44,970 bases of DNA from Propionibacteriales bacterium (GCA_009377795.1 WHTJ01000031.1:1-44970); one strand, 5' to 3'. Numbered from the stretch's first letter, positions 36,648 through 44,638 are shown. Notes: generated by a model from the letters alone, not told the origin. Translations and numbers: made by a program.

Positions 36648-37427
36648 GTGGGCGAGTTTGTGCGGCTGGAGATCGAGGACGGGATCGGCACGATCCGGCT
36701 CGACCGGCCGAGGATGAACGCTCTCAACACGCAGGTGCAGGACGAGATCCGGGAGGCCGCGCGCGACGCGGTCGCCAAGCATGACGTGCGCGCCGTGATC
36801 GTGTACGGCGGGGACGAGGTGTTCGCCGCGGGCGCCGACATCAAGGAGATGGCCGACATGTCCTACACGGACATGGTGGACCGCTCGGCCGATCTGCAGT
36901 CCTCGATCGGAGAGGTGGCGCGGATCCCGAAGCCGGTGGTTGCGGCGATCACCGGATACGCCCTCGGCGGCGGTCTCGAGCTCGCGCTGTGCGCCGACTA
37001 TCGGGTGTGCGCCGACAACGCGAAGCTGGGCCAGCCGGAGATCCTGCTGGGCATCATCCCCGGTGCGGGTGGCACGCAACGGCTGTCGAGGCTGGTCGGC
37101 CCGTCCACGGCGAAGGACATCATTTTCACCGGCCGGTTCGTCGACGCCGCGGAGGCGGTCTCGCTCGGGATGGTGGACCGGCTGGTGCCGGCCGAGGACG
37201 TCTACGGCACGGCGCGCGAGTGGGCGGCGCAGTTCGCGAATGGGCCGGCGTACGCGCTGCGCGCGGCGAAGGAGGCGATCGACCGAGGTCTCGAGGTGGA
37301 CCTCGAGACCGGACTGGAGCTCGAGCGCCAGCAGTTCGCCGGGCTGTTCGCCACGCAGGACCGTGCGATCGGCATGCAGTCGTTCATCGACCACGGTCCC
37401 GGCAGGGCGACCTTCGAGGGTCGATGA
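36648..37427 (+). CDS. Enoyl-CoA hydratase/isomerase family protein
   Basis: The 259-aa crotonase-fold protein hydrates 2-enoyl-CoA to 3-hydroxyacyl-CoA. It shows GTIRLDRPRMNALNTQV, the oxyanion-hole region VFAAGADIKEMADMS, and GYALGGGLELALCADYRVCADNAKLGQPEILLGIIPGAGGTQRLSR, which holds both catalytic Glu positions (GLELAL and QPEI). GTG 36648 has GAGGAGGA closely upstream (spacing 3-4 nt); GTG 36660 is a less likely alternative. The methyltransferase start overlaps its stop (ATGA). It could serve beta-oxidation or the crotonyl-CoA supply for ccr. Confidence 0.93.
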   Translation: MGEFVRLEIEDGIGTIRLDRPRMNALNTQVQDEIREAARDAVAKHDVRAVIVYGGDEVFAAGADIKEMADMSYTDMVDRSADLQSSIGEVARIPKPVVAAITGYALGGGLELALCADYRVCADNAKLGQPEILLGIIPGAGGTQRLSRLVGPSTAKDIIFTGRFVDAAEAVSLGMVDRLVPAEDVYGTAREWAAQFANGPAYALRAAKEAIDRGLEVDLETGLELERQQFAGLFATQDRAIGMQSFIDHGPGRATFEGR

Positions 37428-38353
37428 GCGCGTCAGCCGAGCAGGTCGAGGCCGCCTTCCACGACAGCAAGCTGGCCCAGGTCGTCTACCACGACTGGGA
37501 AGCCGAGACGTACGACGAGAAGTGGTCGATCTCGTTCGACCAGCGCTGCATCGATTATGCCCGCGAGCGGTTCTCCGCGGTGGCCGGAACGTCCGGCTGG
37601 CCGTACGCCAAGTCGCTGGAAATCGGTTGTGGCACAGGGTTTTTCACGCTCAACCTCATGCTGGCCGGCGTACTCGATGAGGCCCACGTCACCGACATCT
37701 CCGCGGGCATGGTCGAAGCGGCCGAACGCAACGCCGCCCGGTTGGGACTCGGCATCTCGGGCGAGCCGGCCGATGTCGAACGGCTGCCGTACGACGACGA
37801 CACCTTCGATCTCGTCGTCGGACACGCCGTGATCCACCACATCCCGGACGTCGAGCTGGCGTTCCGCGAGATGCTGCGCGTGCTGAAGCCCGGCGGGCGG
37901 GTGGTGATCTGCGGCGAGCCGACGCGGTACGGGGACTGGGTGGCCAGGCGGCTGTCCCGGGCGACCTGGGAGGTGGCCACCCGGGTCACCAGGCTTCCCG
38001 GCCTGCGCGCGCACTGGGCGCGGTCGCGGCAGGAGCTCGACGAGTCGTCCCGGGCGGCCGCGCTCGAGGCGGTCGTCGACCTGCACACCTTCGATCCGGA
38101 CACGCTCGCGCGCATGGTGGTCCGTGCCGGGGGAGCGGAGGTCCGGACCGCGACCGCCGAGCTGACCGCGGCGTGGTGGGGTTGGCCGGTACGGACGTGG
38201 GAGGCGGCCGTGCCCGCCGAACGGCTCGGTCCGCGCTGGCGCAACTTCGCGTACCGGTCGTGGCTGGCGCTGGGCATGGTCGACCGGGCGCTGGATCGCG
38301 TCGTACCCGACGAGCTCTTCTACAGCGTCTCGGTCACGGCCGTGAAGCCCTGA
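37424..38353 (+). CDS. SAM-dependent class I methyltransferase
   Basis: The 309-aa protein has motif I LEIGCGTGFFTL, followed by EAHVTDISAGMVEAAERNA, a motif around RLPYDDDTFDLVVGHAVIHHIPDVELAFREMLRVLKPGGRVVICGEPTRYG, and a long C-terminal half without a clear family. The N-terminus (YHDWEAETYDEKWSISFDQRCIDYARERF) is typical of one actinobacterial group. It is translationally coupled to the enoyl-CoA hydratase gene, so its substrate may be an acyl or polyketide-like compound, but that is a guess. Confidence 0.85.
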   Translation: MSASAEQVEAAFHDSKLAQVVYHDWEAETYDEKWSISFDQRCIDYARERFSAVAGTSGWPYAKSLEIGCGTGFFTLNLMLAGVLDEAHVTDISAGMVEAAERNAARLGLGISGEPADVERLPYDDDTFDLVVGHAVIHHIPDVELAFREMLRVLKPGGRVVICGEPTRYGDWVARRLSRATWEVATRVTRLPGLRAHWARSRQELDESSRAAALEAVVDLHTFDPDTLARMVVRAGGAEVRTATAELTAAWWGWPVRTWEAAVPAERLGPRWRNFAYRSWLALGMVDRALDRVVPDELFYSVSVTAVKP

Positions 38354-38362
38354 TCCGGCGGG

Positions 38363-38401
38363 GATACGGGGCAACGGCGCGACGATGCGCGGTAACGGTC
38401 G
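38363..38401. repeat. Direct repeat flanking the AbiEi-like gene, left copy
   Basis: This 39-bp sequence contains GGCAACGGCGCGACG and matches 39424-39462 at 34 of 39 positions, in the same orientation. It follows the methyltransferase stop by 9 bp. Confidence 0.75.
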
Positions 38402-38436
38402 ACTTCACGCCCGATTTGTATAGATTCATCTGACCG

Positions 38437-39396
38437 TTAGCGGGTATCGATCCAGGGTCCTAGGCGAGCGCGCAGCCGCCGTACCAACAGAGCATGGCGA
38501 TGCAGGAGGTCGGCGTACGTCCACCGGACGACCCAGAAACCCTGCTCCTCGAGCCGCTCGGCTCGTACCTTCTCCCGCCAGAGCACGTCGCCGTGCTCGT
38601 CCTCTGGAGGGCCGCCGTCGCAGGCGTACTTCTGTCGGCCGTCCGCCTCCCCCACAAGCTGGGCCTCCGGCCACAGGAAGTCGACCCGGTCGCGTCCGAT
38701 CCACACCTGACACTCCGGTAGTGGTAGTCCCTCCTCGATGAACAGCGCGAACGACTCCGACTCCAGTGGAGACTCGCGGAGACCGCTCAGCTGGGCGATC
38801 GCTGTGCGTGCGCCGACAATCCCGGTCATCCGATCGCAGTCGGCCAGGCACGCGGTGAGCTGCTCGGAGGTCACGGCCTCGCTGCGGAGTGCATGGTCTC
38901 CGACGATCAGGGTGGTCGAGAGCGGGTGACGCCGGGCGACGTCCGTGATCGTGCGTGCGGTGGTCGTACAGCGCACACCGAACAGCTCGTCGCGATGAGC
39001 GGCCGGGACGCGTGCCACCTGGACCCTGAGTTCGGGATAGCGCCGTGGCGTGGCCGTGCCTGGTTGGGCAAGCAGCTCGATCGTCGGGGCGGCCGCGTGC
39101 GGCTGGGCGAGCCCGCGAAGCCGGGCGCCGCTGAGTCCGGTCACCCAGGTGGGTACGGCGATCCGGTTCTGTGCTGCGAAGGTGGCGAGGACGACGTCAC
39201 CTCGCGGTAGGTGGGCGATGCGCTCATATGTTCGCGAGCTGGTGTACGTCGCCTTACGCAGCCGGACGATCTGCCCGCCTCGGAGCAGCCGGCGGAGCCG
39301 CATCGGCGGGATTCCTGGGGCGTGGGCGTCCTCGGCGGTGAAGACGAGCTTGTTCGGGAGAGTCACCCGGCACATGGTCGTGCGGTCGGAGGTCAT
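38437..39396 (-). CDS. AbiEi-like/DUF559-type protein, solitary
   Basis: The 319-aa protein has an AbiEi-antitoxin-like N-terminus: PPMRLRRLLRGGQIVRLRKATYTSSRTYERIAHLPRGDVVLATFAAQNRIAVPTWVTGLSGARLRGL. The C-terminal half resembles DUF559 (Vsr-like PD-(D/E)XK) domains: ECQVWIGRDRVDFLWPEAQLVGEADGRQKYACDG...REKVRAERLEEQGFWVVRWTYADLL. This two-part form is common in actinobacteria, often without a partner toxin, and none is encoded beside it. The start is uncertain: ATG 39396 has GGAGG immediately before it, ATG 39375 is next, and a TTG at 39435 lies inside the flanking repeat. Role as antitoxin, nuclease or orphan regulator is unknown. Confidence 0.8.
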   Translation of the reverse strand: MTSDRTTMCRVTLPNKLVFTAEDAHAPGIPPMRLRRLLRGGQIVRLRKATYTSSRTYERIAHLPRGDVVLATFAAQNRIAVPTWVTGLSGARLRGLAQPHAAAPTIELLAQPGTATPRRYPELRVQVARVPAAHRDELFGVRCTTTARTITDVARRHPLSTTLIVGDHALRSEAVTSEQLTACLADCDRMTGIVGARTAIAQLSGLRESPLESESFALFIEEGLPLPECQVWIGRDRVDFLWPEAQLVGEADGRQKYACDGGPPEDEHGDVLWREKVRAERLEEQGFWVVRWTYADLLHRHALLVRRLRARLGPWIDTR

Positions 39397-39423
39397 CCTC
39401 CGCCGTCGTCCACGGGGCCGCTC

Positions 39424-39462
39424 GATACGCGGCAACGGCGCGACGTTGCGCGGCCACGGCCG
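39424..39462. repeat. Direct repeat flanking the AbiEi-like gene, right copy
   Basis: It matches the copy at 38363-38401 (34/39), in the same orientation, 1,061 bp away. Inside, CGGCAACG and CGTTGCG make a short imperfect dyad. Together the pair brackets exactly one gene. Confidence 0.75.
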
Positions 39463-39547
39463 GATCTGTGCCCGGTATGCCCGGGCCCGAATGACGGTTA
39501 ACGTGTAACGACGCTCCGTCGCCGGAGCCTCGCCGGGGCCGATCCAT

Positions 39548-39553
39548 TAGAGT
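39548..39553 (+). promoter_or_regulatory. -10 box (TAGAGT) for leaderless acyltransferase gene
   Basis: TAGAGT ends 6 nt before ATG 39560. The only ribosome-site-like bases are AGG touching the ATG. It supports ATG 39560 as start over the in-frame ATG 39593. Confidence 0.45.
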
Positions 39554-39559
39554 CCCAGG

Positions 39560-40306
39560 ATGCGAGATCGCCGTGAGGCTCGGGTGCCCACGATGGCCAG
39601 CCTGAGGTGGGTGGTCCGGCATCGCGCGTGGACGCCGTACCACCTGATGCGGTACTGGCGGTTCCTCCTGCTGAAGATCCGGCATCCGGGCGTCGTCACC
39701 GAGGGATTCGTGTCCCTCGACCGCGACGTCGAGATCTTCGCGCGGCGAGGGTACGGACGGATCATCCTCGGCCGGTGGGTGCATCTCGGCACCGGCACCA
39801 GCCTGCGCGCACACGAGGGCACCCTGCGGATCGGCGACAAGGTCGTGATGGGCAGGCACAACACGGTCAACTGCCATCTGGACATCGAGATCGGGGAGGC
39901 GGCCCTGTTCTCCGACGCGATCTACGTCTGCGACTTCGACCACGTGACCGCGGAGCTCGACGTGCCGATCAAGGATCAGGGCATCGTCAAGTCCCCGGTC
40001 AGAATCGGCCCGGACTGCTGGGTCGGTACCAAGGCGACGGTGCTGCGCGGTGCGTTCGTGGGCCGCGGGTCGGTGCTTGCGGCGCACACCGTGGTGCGCG
40101 GCGAGGTGCCGGCGTACTCGATCGTCGCGGGTGTGCCGGGGCGGGTGGTGAAGAATCGGCGGGACGAGTACGCCGAGGCGGCCACGGAACGCGCCGAGCT
40201 GAAGCAGATCGCCGACGAAACGGCCGAGGCGGCGGCCGGCCGGTTTCCCAAGCGCCGTACGAAAAAACCCGCAGGCCGGGTCGGGGGTCAGCGCCGGTCG
40301 TCGTGA
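39560..40306 (+). CDS. Left-handed beta-helix acyltransferase (hexapeptide repeat)
   Basis: The 248-aa protein has a basic N-terminus (LRWVVRHRAWTPYHLMRYWRFLLLKIRHPGV) and a hexapeptide-repeat beta helix (EIFARRGYGRIILGRWVHLGTGTSLRAHEGTLRIGDKVVMGRHNTVNCHLDIEIGEAALFSDAIYVCDFDHVTAEL...VRIGPDCWVGTKATVLRGAFVGRGSVLAAHTVVRGEVPAYSIVAGVPGRVVKNR), the latter typical of WbbJ/NodL-type O-acyltransferases. A charged C-terminal extension (about 205-248) follows. Its end overlaps the convergent GT4 gene by 19 bp. It may acylate a sugar or polysaccharide, perhaps the product of its glycosyltransferase neighbour. Confidence 0.88.
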   Translation: MRDRREARVPTMASLRWVVRHRAWTPYHLMRYWRFLLLKIRHPGVVTEGFVSLDRDVEIFARRGYGRIILGRWVHLGTGTSLRAHEGTLRIGDKVVMGRHNTVNCHLDIEIGEAALFSDAIYVCDFDHVTAELDVPIKDQGIVKSPVRIGPDCWVGTKATVLRGAFVGRGSVLAAHTVVRGEVPAYSIVAGVPGRVVKNRRDEYAEAATERAELKQIADETAEAAAGRFPKRRTKKPAGRVGGQRRSS

Positions 40307-41562
40307 TCGGCGTCCGATGCCGGCTCTGCGGCCAGGGTGAACTGGTTTCCTTCGCGTACGACGAAATCCGGTCTCGGCTGTGGCGCCTCGATGGTCGCGG
40401 CCCGCTCGTAGGCTCGTACCGTCGCCGCGGCCACCGACTCCCACCGGAAGCTCTCGCTCGCCTGCGCTCGCGCCAACACGGCCAGCCCGGCGCCGAGATC
40501 GGGCTCGGTGACGATGCGATCGATCGCGTCCGCCCAGTCCGCGGGGGAGCCGGCGTCGACCAGCAGGCCGGTCTCGTGGTCCTTGATGATCTCGGCCAGG
40601 CCTCCGCGCTGCGACGCCACGACCGGCGTACCCGCCGCGGCCGCCTCGAGCGCCACCAGCCCGAACGGCTCGTAGAGCGAGGGCACCGCGACGACGTCCG
40701 CGGCGGCCACCAGCGGTGGCAGCTCGGTGTCGTCGAGCCAGCCGGCGAACCGTATCGACCGGCCGAGGCGCAGCCTTCGCGCCTCCGCGCGCAGCGCCGC
40801 CTCGTGGGATCCGCGACCGGCGACCAGGAGCCGGATACCGGGATGGCGGCGCCGCAGCCGGGGCATGGCCGCGAGCAGGGTCTGCACTCCCTTCTCGTAC
40901 TCGAGCCTGCCGGTGAAGACGACCAGCGGACCGTGGCCTCCCCATTCCGAGCGGGCCCGGGCCCGCTCGGCCCCGGACACCGTCCAGGTGGCGAGGTCGA
41001 CGCCGTTGGGAATGACCTCGAGCTTGGGACCGGGGGTCGCGAACAGCGTGCCGCATTCGTGCGCGACGTATCCCGAGCAGCAGATGACCCGGTCGGCCAG
41101 GTACGTGAGCCACCACTCCACCGAGTGGATCGCGCGGTTCATCGGCTCCGGCAGCCAGCCGTTCCACCGGCCGGCCTCGGTGGCGTGGATGGTGGCCACC
41201 AGCGGCACGTCGTACACCGTGCGTACTGTGGCCGCGGCATGCGCGACCAGCCAGTCGTGGGCGTGCACCACGTCGGGTCGCCACCCGCCGAGTGCGGTCA
41301 GCGCGCCCCTGGTCAGCGCGTGGTCCAGGGACATCGTCCACGCGAAGAGGTCGTCCCGCGGTACGAGCGGAGGTTCCTGACGAACCCGCAGGACGCGTAC
41401 GCCGTCCACCACCTGGTCGGCGGGGGTGTCTTCGGTAGTCTGGGTAGCCACAACCACCTCATGACCGACGCCGGCCAACGCGGTCGACAGGGCCTGAACG
41501 TGTCGTGCGAGACCGCCGTAGATCAACGGCGGATACTCCCAGGACAGCATCAGCACACGCAT
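40288..41562 (-). CDS. GT4 glycosyltransferase, Rv3032-like alpha-1,4-glucosyltransferase
   Basis: The 424-aa protein starts MRVLMLSWEYPPLIYGGLARHVQALSTALAGVGHEVVVAT, close to the start of mycobacterial Rv3032, which elongates alpha-1,4-glucan in methylglucose lipopolysaccharide and glycogen. Other features are DVVHAHDWLVAHAAATVRTVYDVPLVATIHATEAGR, LEVIPNGVDLATW, LVVFTGRLEYEKGVQTLL and the GT4 Glu-x7-Glu motif in PSLYEPFGLVALEAAAAGTPVVAS. ATG 41562 has no clear ribosome site; TAACAT lies 10 nt upstream. It is divergent from a small membrane-protein gene. The Rv3030-like methyltransferase follows that gene on the same strand as this one. Glucan synthesis fits the surrounding glg genes. Confidence 0.87.
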   Translation of the reverse strand: MRVLMLSWEYPPLIYGGLARHVQALSTALAGVGHEVVVATQTTEDTPADQVVDGVRVLRVRQEPPLVPRDDLFAWTMSLDHALTRGALTALGGWRPDVVHAHDWLVAHAAATVRTVYDVPLVATIHATEAGRWNGWLPEPMNRAIHSVEWWLTYLADRVICCSGYVAHECGTLFATPGPKLEVIPNGVDLATWTVSGAERARARSEWGGHGPLVVFTGRLEYEKGVQTLLAAMPRLRRRHPGIRLLVAGRGSHEAALRAEARRLRLGRSIRFAGWLDDTELPPLVAAADVVAVPSLYEPFGLVALEAAAAGTPVVASQRGGLAEIIKDHETGLLVDAGSPADWADAIDRIVTEPDLGAGLAVLARAQASESFRWESVAAATVRAYERAATIEAPQPRPDFVVREGNQFTLAAEPASDADHDDRR

Positions 41563-41628
41563 GGTGGATGCGATGTTACCCGTGAGTCGGGCATACTCAT
41601 TCCACTCACGGTTGAAGGGAGACCTCCG

Positions 41629-42099
41629 GTGCCGGACGAGAACCCATCGAGCGAGCACTCGAGCAAGACGGCGGACGTCGCCGACGAGGCCGCCGTCGAT
41701 GCGAGCCACAATGGAGCGACCGCCGAGAGCGAAGCGGTGAGGAGAGTGCCGGACGAGCAGCCCAGATCGCGCCCGCGAAGGCGTCCGAGGGCGAGTGCCA
41801 GAGGGCTGATAAGCGTGATCAACAACATTCGCGGCTGGATCGCCTCGGCGGTCTGGATCATCGCGGTGGTGTGCGCGCTGATCCTCGCCATCGGTGCGCT
41901 CCTGGTCGCGCTGGAGTGGGCGAACGAAGACAACAGCATCGTCAGCTGGTTCCAGGACAGCGCCGACTGGCTGGCCGGGCCTATCGGTGAGATCTTCGAG
42001 TTCGACAGCGAGAGTAAGAACGCAATGGTCAACTGGGGGCTCGCCGCCGTCGTCTACCTCGTGGTCGGGAACATCGTTCAGCGGATCATCCGGCCCTGA
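41629..42099 (+). CDS. Small membrane protein with disordered N-terminus
   Basis: The 156-aa protein starts at GTG 41629 with AAGGGAG 7 nt upstream. Residues about 1-65 are charged, Ser/Glu/Arg-rich and likely disordered (PDENPSSEHSSKTADVADEAAVDASHNGATAESEAVRRVPDEQPRSRPRRRPRAS). Two membrane segments follow: WIASAVWIIAVVCALILAIGALLVALEW and MVNWGLAAVVYLVVGNIVQRI, with the stretch SIVSWFQDSADWLAGPIGEIFEFD between them. A shorter product beginning at INNIRGWIAS is possible if an internal start is used. No named family recognised. It lies between the GT4 and methyltransferase genes on the opposite strand. Confidence 0.7.
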   Translation: MPDENPSSEHSSKTADVADEAAVDASHNGATAESEAVRRVPDEQPRSRPRRRPRASARGLISVINNIRGWIASAVWIIAVVCALILAIGALLVALEWANEDNSIVSWFQDSADWLAGPIGEIFEFDSESKNAMVNWGLAAVVYLVVGNIVQRIIRP

Positions 42100-42125
42100 C
42101 CGAGCGGGTCCCGGTCGAGGTCCGA

Positions 42126-42183
42126 CGGCCAGATGTGCAATCTCGGCGCGAAAGGGAGTGCCCTATCGCATCGAGATTGCACC
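42126..42183. repeat. Core-repeat copy 7
   Basis: The core is exact on the reverse strand at 42136-42150 and is followed in that orientation by CATC and TGGCCG, as in copy 1. A degenerate second arm (TCGCATCGAGATTGCACC) ends at 42183, giving an imperfect inverted repeat. It lies between the convergent membrane-protein and methyltransferase genes. Confidence 0.75.
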
Positions 42184-42205
42184 AATGTTTTGCCTGATGC
42201 ACCGT

Positions 42206-42913
42206 CTACTTGCGGGCGACGAGGAACAGGTCGAGGCAGCGGTCCAGGTCGTCGTCCAGGGCGAAGTCGTCGACGCCGACCCCGGCGACGAGACGCCTGA
42301 GATCACCGGGCCAGGCGTCCGGCGGCCGCTCGAGCTGGGCGCCGACCAGGTCGCCGCGGGCCCGCTCCCATTCCTTCAGCCGGGGTCCGTGGCCGATCCC
42401 GCGACAGCTCACCGGCTCGGCGTGTGCGGCGACCAGTTCCCACAGCTCGCCGGCGGTCAGCTCGCGGGTGTGGAAGATGTTGCCGGGCGGGAAGGTCAGC
42501 CGGTTGGGCGTCGACAACGCGAGTACGCCGCCCGGTGCGAGCACGCGCAGGCACTCGGACACGAACCCGGGCTGGTCCCAGAGGTGCTCGACGGTCTGCA
42601 GGCTGACGACGAGGTCGTACGCCGCATCCGCGAACGGCAGGGCGCACAGATTCCCTTGTACGACGTGCAACCGCGGATACGTCCGCCGTACATGCCGGAC
42701 CGCGTGACCGTCGTAGTCGAGCGCCACCACGCGCACGCCCTGCCCGCGCAGCAGCTCCGCGCCGTAGCCCTCACCACAGCCCGCCTCCAGCACCTGCCCC
42801 GGGCCCACGAGATCGCACACCATGCGATACGCGACCTCGTGCCGGCGGAACCAATAGTTCTCGTGAAGCATGCCGGGCACGGTTCGCTCGCCGGTGATGG
42901 CGAGAGTCGGCAT
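42206..42913 (-). CDS. SAM-dependent methyltransferase, Rv3030-like
   Basis: The 235-aa protein reads MPTLAITGERTVPGMLHENYWFRRHEVAYRMV, then motif I VLEAGCGEGYGAELL, VVALDYDGHAVRHVRRTYPRLHVVQGNLCALPFADAAYDLVVSLQTVEHLWDQPGFVSECLRVLAPGGVLALSTPNRLTFPPGNIFHTRELTAGEL and GIGHGPRLKEWERA. This pattern closely follows mycobacterial Rv3030, encoded beside Rv3031 and Rv3032 and linked to methylglucose lipopolysaccharides. ATG 42913 was chosen; GTG 42952 is in frame upstream and AAGGAG lies between them, so the start is uncertain. With the GT4 gene 0.6 kb away, sugar or glucan methylation is plausible. Confidence 0.85.
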   Translation of the reverse strand: MPTLAITGERTVPGMLHENYWFRRHEVAYRMVCDLVGPGQVLEAGCGEGYGAELLRGQGVRVVALDYDGHAVRHVRRTYPRLHVVQGNLCALPFADAAYDLVVSLQTVEHLWDQPGFVSECLRVLAPGGVLALSTPNRLTFPPGNIFHTRELTAGELWELVAAHAEPVSCRGIGHGPRLKEWERARGDLVGAQLERPPDAWPGDLRRLVAGVGVDDFALDDDLDRCLDLFLVARK

Positions 42914-43013
42914 CTGACCTGCGCCGATGTCCAGAGCAGTGATCTCCTTCACGGGCGTCGCAGTACGTACAGCGTTCGTTGTGCTAAGCGCCGGGCGTCT
43001 GAACTCGTGCGGA

Positions 43014-43907
43014 TCATATTTGGTTGGCCAGATCGTTGGCGGCTTCGACGGCGATGTCGATGGCTCGGGTCGCGAGTGGCGATTGGGTGCGTTCGGCCGG
43101 CCAGTGCAGGTACAGCTCGCGGGCGGGTGATGGTCGCAGTTGGTGGATGGTGAGCCGGTCGTCGGACCAGGCATCGGATCCGAGGAGGGCGAGCCATGGC
43201 AGCACCGCCGAGCCTATGCCCGCCCGCACCATTGACAAGATGGTTTCGTGGCCGACGGTTCGAAACACGATCCGTGGCCGCGCGCCGGCGCGGGCGAGCG
43301 CCCGCTCCAACCATCTTTGGTGATAGGTGGGAGGCCAGGCGACCATCGGAGCATCGTCGAGCAGCTTCACCCGTACTGGACCATCGGGGAATGCGCCGGC
43401 GCCGGCCACCAGCAGGTAGTGCTCGTCGAGCAGTTTGACGTGCTCGACGTCGCCTTCGATCCGGCCGTCGTAGAACAGCAGGTCGAGATCTCCGATCTGC
43501 GGATCCTCCGGTTTCACCTCGGATAGTCTGATGTCGCAGCCGGGGTGCTCGTCTAGCAGCCGGCGTATGACGGCCGGCAGGATCAGGTTGGACACGCCTG
43601 GGAAGGTGCCGATGTCGATCCGGCCGTTACCCGCCTTGAACCGATCGACGGCGTCGGTCAGCGCCTCCGCTTTCGTGAGCAGGTCGCGGCCGTGGGTCAA
43701 GACCACCTCGCCAAGGGGAGTGATCCGTACCGGCCTAGGACCGCCGGGCCGGTCGAAGACGGCGCCACCGAGGGCCCGCTCGAGCGCGGCGATCTGCTGG
43801 CTCACCGACGATTGGGTGTAGCCGAGCCGGGCCGCCGATCGCCCGAAGGTGCCTTCCTCGGCGATCGCGGCCATGGTCCTCAGGTGGCGCAGCTCGACGT
43901 CAGCCAC
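43014..43907 (-). CDS. LysR-family transcriptional regulator
   Basis: The 297-aa regulator has an N-terminal HTH (VELRHLRTMAAIAEEGTFGRSAARLGYTQSSVSQQIAALERALGGAVFDRPGGPRPVRITPLGE) and a substrate-binding domain starting RIDIGTFPGVSNLILPAVIRRLLDEHPGCDIRLSEVKPED. GTG 43907 is preceded by TATGCT at 7 nt, indicating a leaderless transcript; ATG 43919 is a 4-codon longer alternative that would lie inside this box. It is divergent from the FMN-barrel gene, which it probably controls together with itself. Confidence 0.9.
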   Translation of the reverse strand: MADVELRHLRTMAAIAEEGTFGRSAARLGYTQSSVSQQIAALERALGGAVFDRPGGPRPVRITPLGEVVLTHGRDLLTKAEALTDAVDRFKAGNGRIDIGTFPGVSNLILPAVIRRLLDEHPGCDIRLSEVKPEDPQIGDLDLLFYDGRIEGDVEHVKLLDEHYLLVAGAGAFPDGPVRVKLLDDAPMVAWPPTYHQRWLERALARAGARPRIVFRTVGHETILSMVRAGIGSAVLPWLALLGSDAWSDDRLTIHQLRPSPARELYLHWPAERTQSPLATRAIDIAVEAANDLANQI

Positions 43908-43914
43908 GAGCCAT

Positions 43915-43920
43915 AGCATA
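43915..43920 (-). promoter_or_regulatory. -10 box (TATGCT) for leaderless lysR-type gene
   Basis: On the reverse strand TATGCT ends 7 nt before GTG 43907. It overlaps the alternative ATG 43919, which argues against that start. Confidence 0.4.
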
Positions 43921-43927
43921 GCCTACG

Positions 43928-43955
43928 GCGATCGATTTGATCGGAAACCATCGCT
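43928..43955. promoter_or_regulatory. Possible LysR binding region
   Basis: GCGAT (43929-43933) and ATCGC near 43950-43954 are inverted ends of an AT-richer patch containing GATCGATTTGATCGG, in the 204-bp gap between the two divergent genes. LysR regulators bind interrupted dyads in such gaps. A TAGCGT box at 43978-43983 may serve the forward gene. The rest of the gap, to 44100, is GC-rich without clear signals. Confidence 0.35.
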
Positions 43956-44111
43956 TTTCTTAATGCGCCGACGCTTCTAGCGTCGTTGACATGCCGACCT
44001 ACGGCACGCCGACCCCGGCCGCGGCGCCGGCCGGGAACCGACCGGCCCGCCGGCGTTTGGACCGGCCAAACCTGGTCTGGGTCCTAGCGGCGACTCACTA
44101 AGGAGCGGGAC

Positions 44112-44621
44112 ATGGAAGAGTTGGAGCCGACTCCTGAGCAACTGTCCTTCCCTCGCGGCGTACCCCTGACCGCGCTCAGCTGGGCGGACGTACGGACGCG
44201 GGTGGCCGAGGCGGACGACTTCCTGCTCGCAACTACCGACCCGGATGGGCGGCCGCACGTGGTGCCGGTGCTGGGTGTATGGCTGGAAGGAGCGGTCTGT
44301 TTCGTCACCTTCCGGCAGGCCCGCAAGGCCCGCAACCTCGTGCGGAATGACGGCTGCGCGGTCACGGTGCCCGGTCTTGATGTCGACTTGGTTCTTGAAG
44401 GCGCCGCCCATCTCGTTCGGAATGCAGCCCAACTGCAGAAAGTTGCGGACCTGTTTCCGGCCAAGTATCCGTGGTGGCATCCGTTCGTCAGAGATGGCGA
44501 GTTCTACGATCCGGCCGACACCGCCCTCAGCGATCCTCGGCACGTCTACGCGGTTGAGCCGGCGCAGGTGTTCGCATTCGGTAAGGAGGAAGGGTTCAGC
44601 GCAACCCGCTGGCGCTTCTAG
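44112..44621 (+). CDS. Pyridoxamine 5'-phosphate oxidase-like FMN/F420 split-barrel protein
   Basis: The 169-aa protein has the split-barrel start FLLATTDPDGRPHVVPVLGVWLEGAVCFVTFRQARKARNLVRNDGCAVTVPGLDVDLVLEGAAHLVRN, where RKARNL and the R-P-H-V-V-P strand are typical cofactor-binding parts of PNPOx/F420 family proteins. The C-terminal half holds YPWWHPFVRDGEFYD and ends VYAVEPAQVFAFGKEEGFSATRWRF. ATG 44112 has AGGAG at 44101-44105. It is divergent from the LysR-type gene. It may reduce or bind a small molecule with FMN or F420; which is not clear. Confidence 0.88.
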   Translation: MEELEPTPEQLSFPRGVPLTALSWADVRTRVAEADDFLLATTDPDGRPHVVPVLGVWLEGAVCFVTFRQARKARNLVRNDGCAVTVPGLDVDLVLEGAAHLVRNAAQLQKVADLFPAKYPWWHPFVRDGEFYDPADTALSDPRHVYAVEPAQVFAFGKEEGFSATRWRF

Positions 44622-44638
44622 ATGCTCCGACCGCACTT

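Noticed and set aside
38437-39396. A complete AbiE toxin-antitoxin pair
   Set aside because: No nucleotidyltransferase-type AbiEii toxin gene is found on either side.
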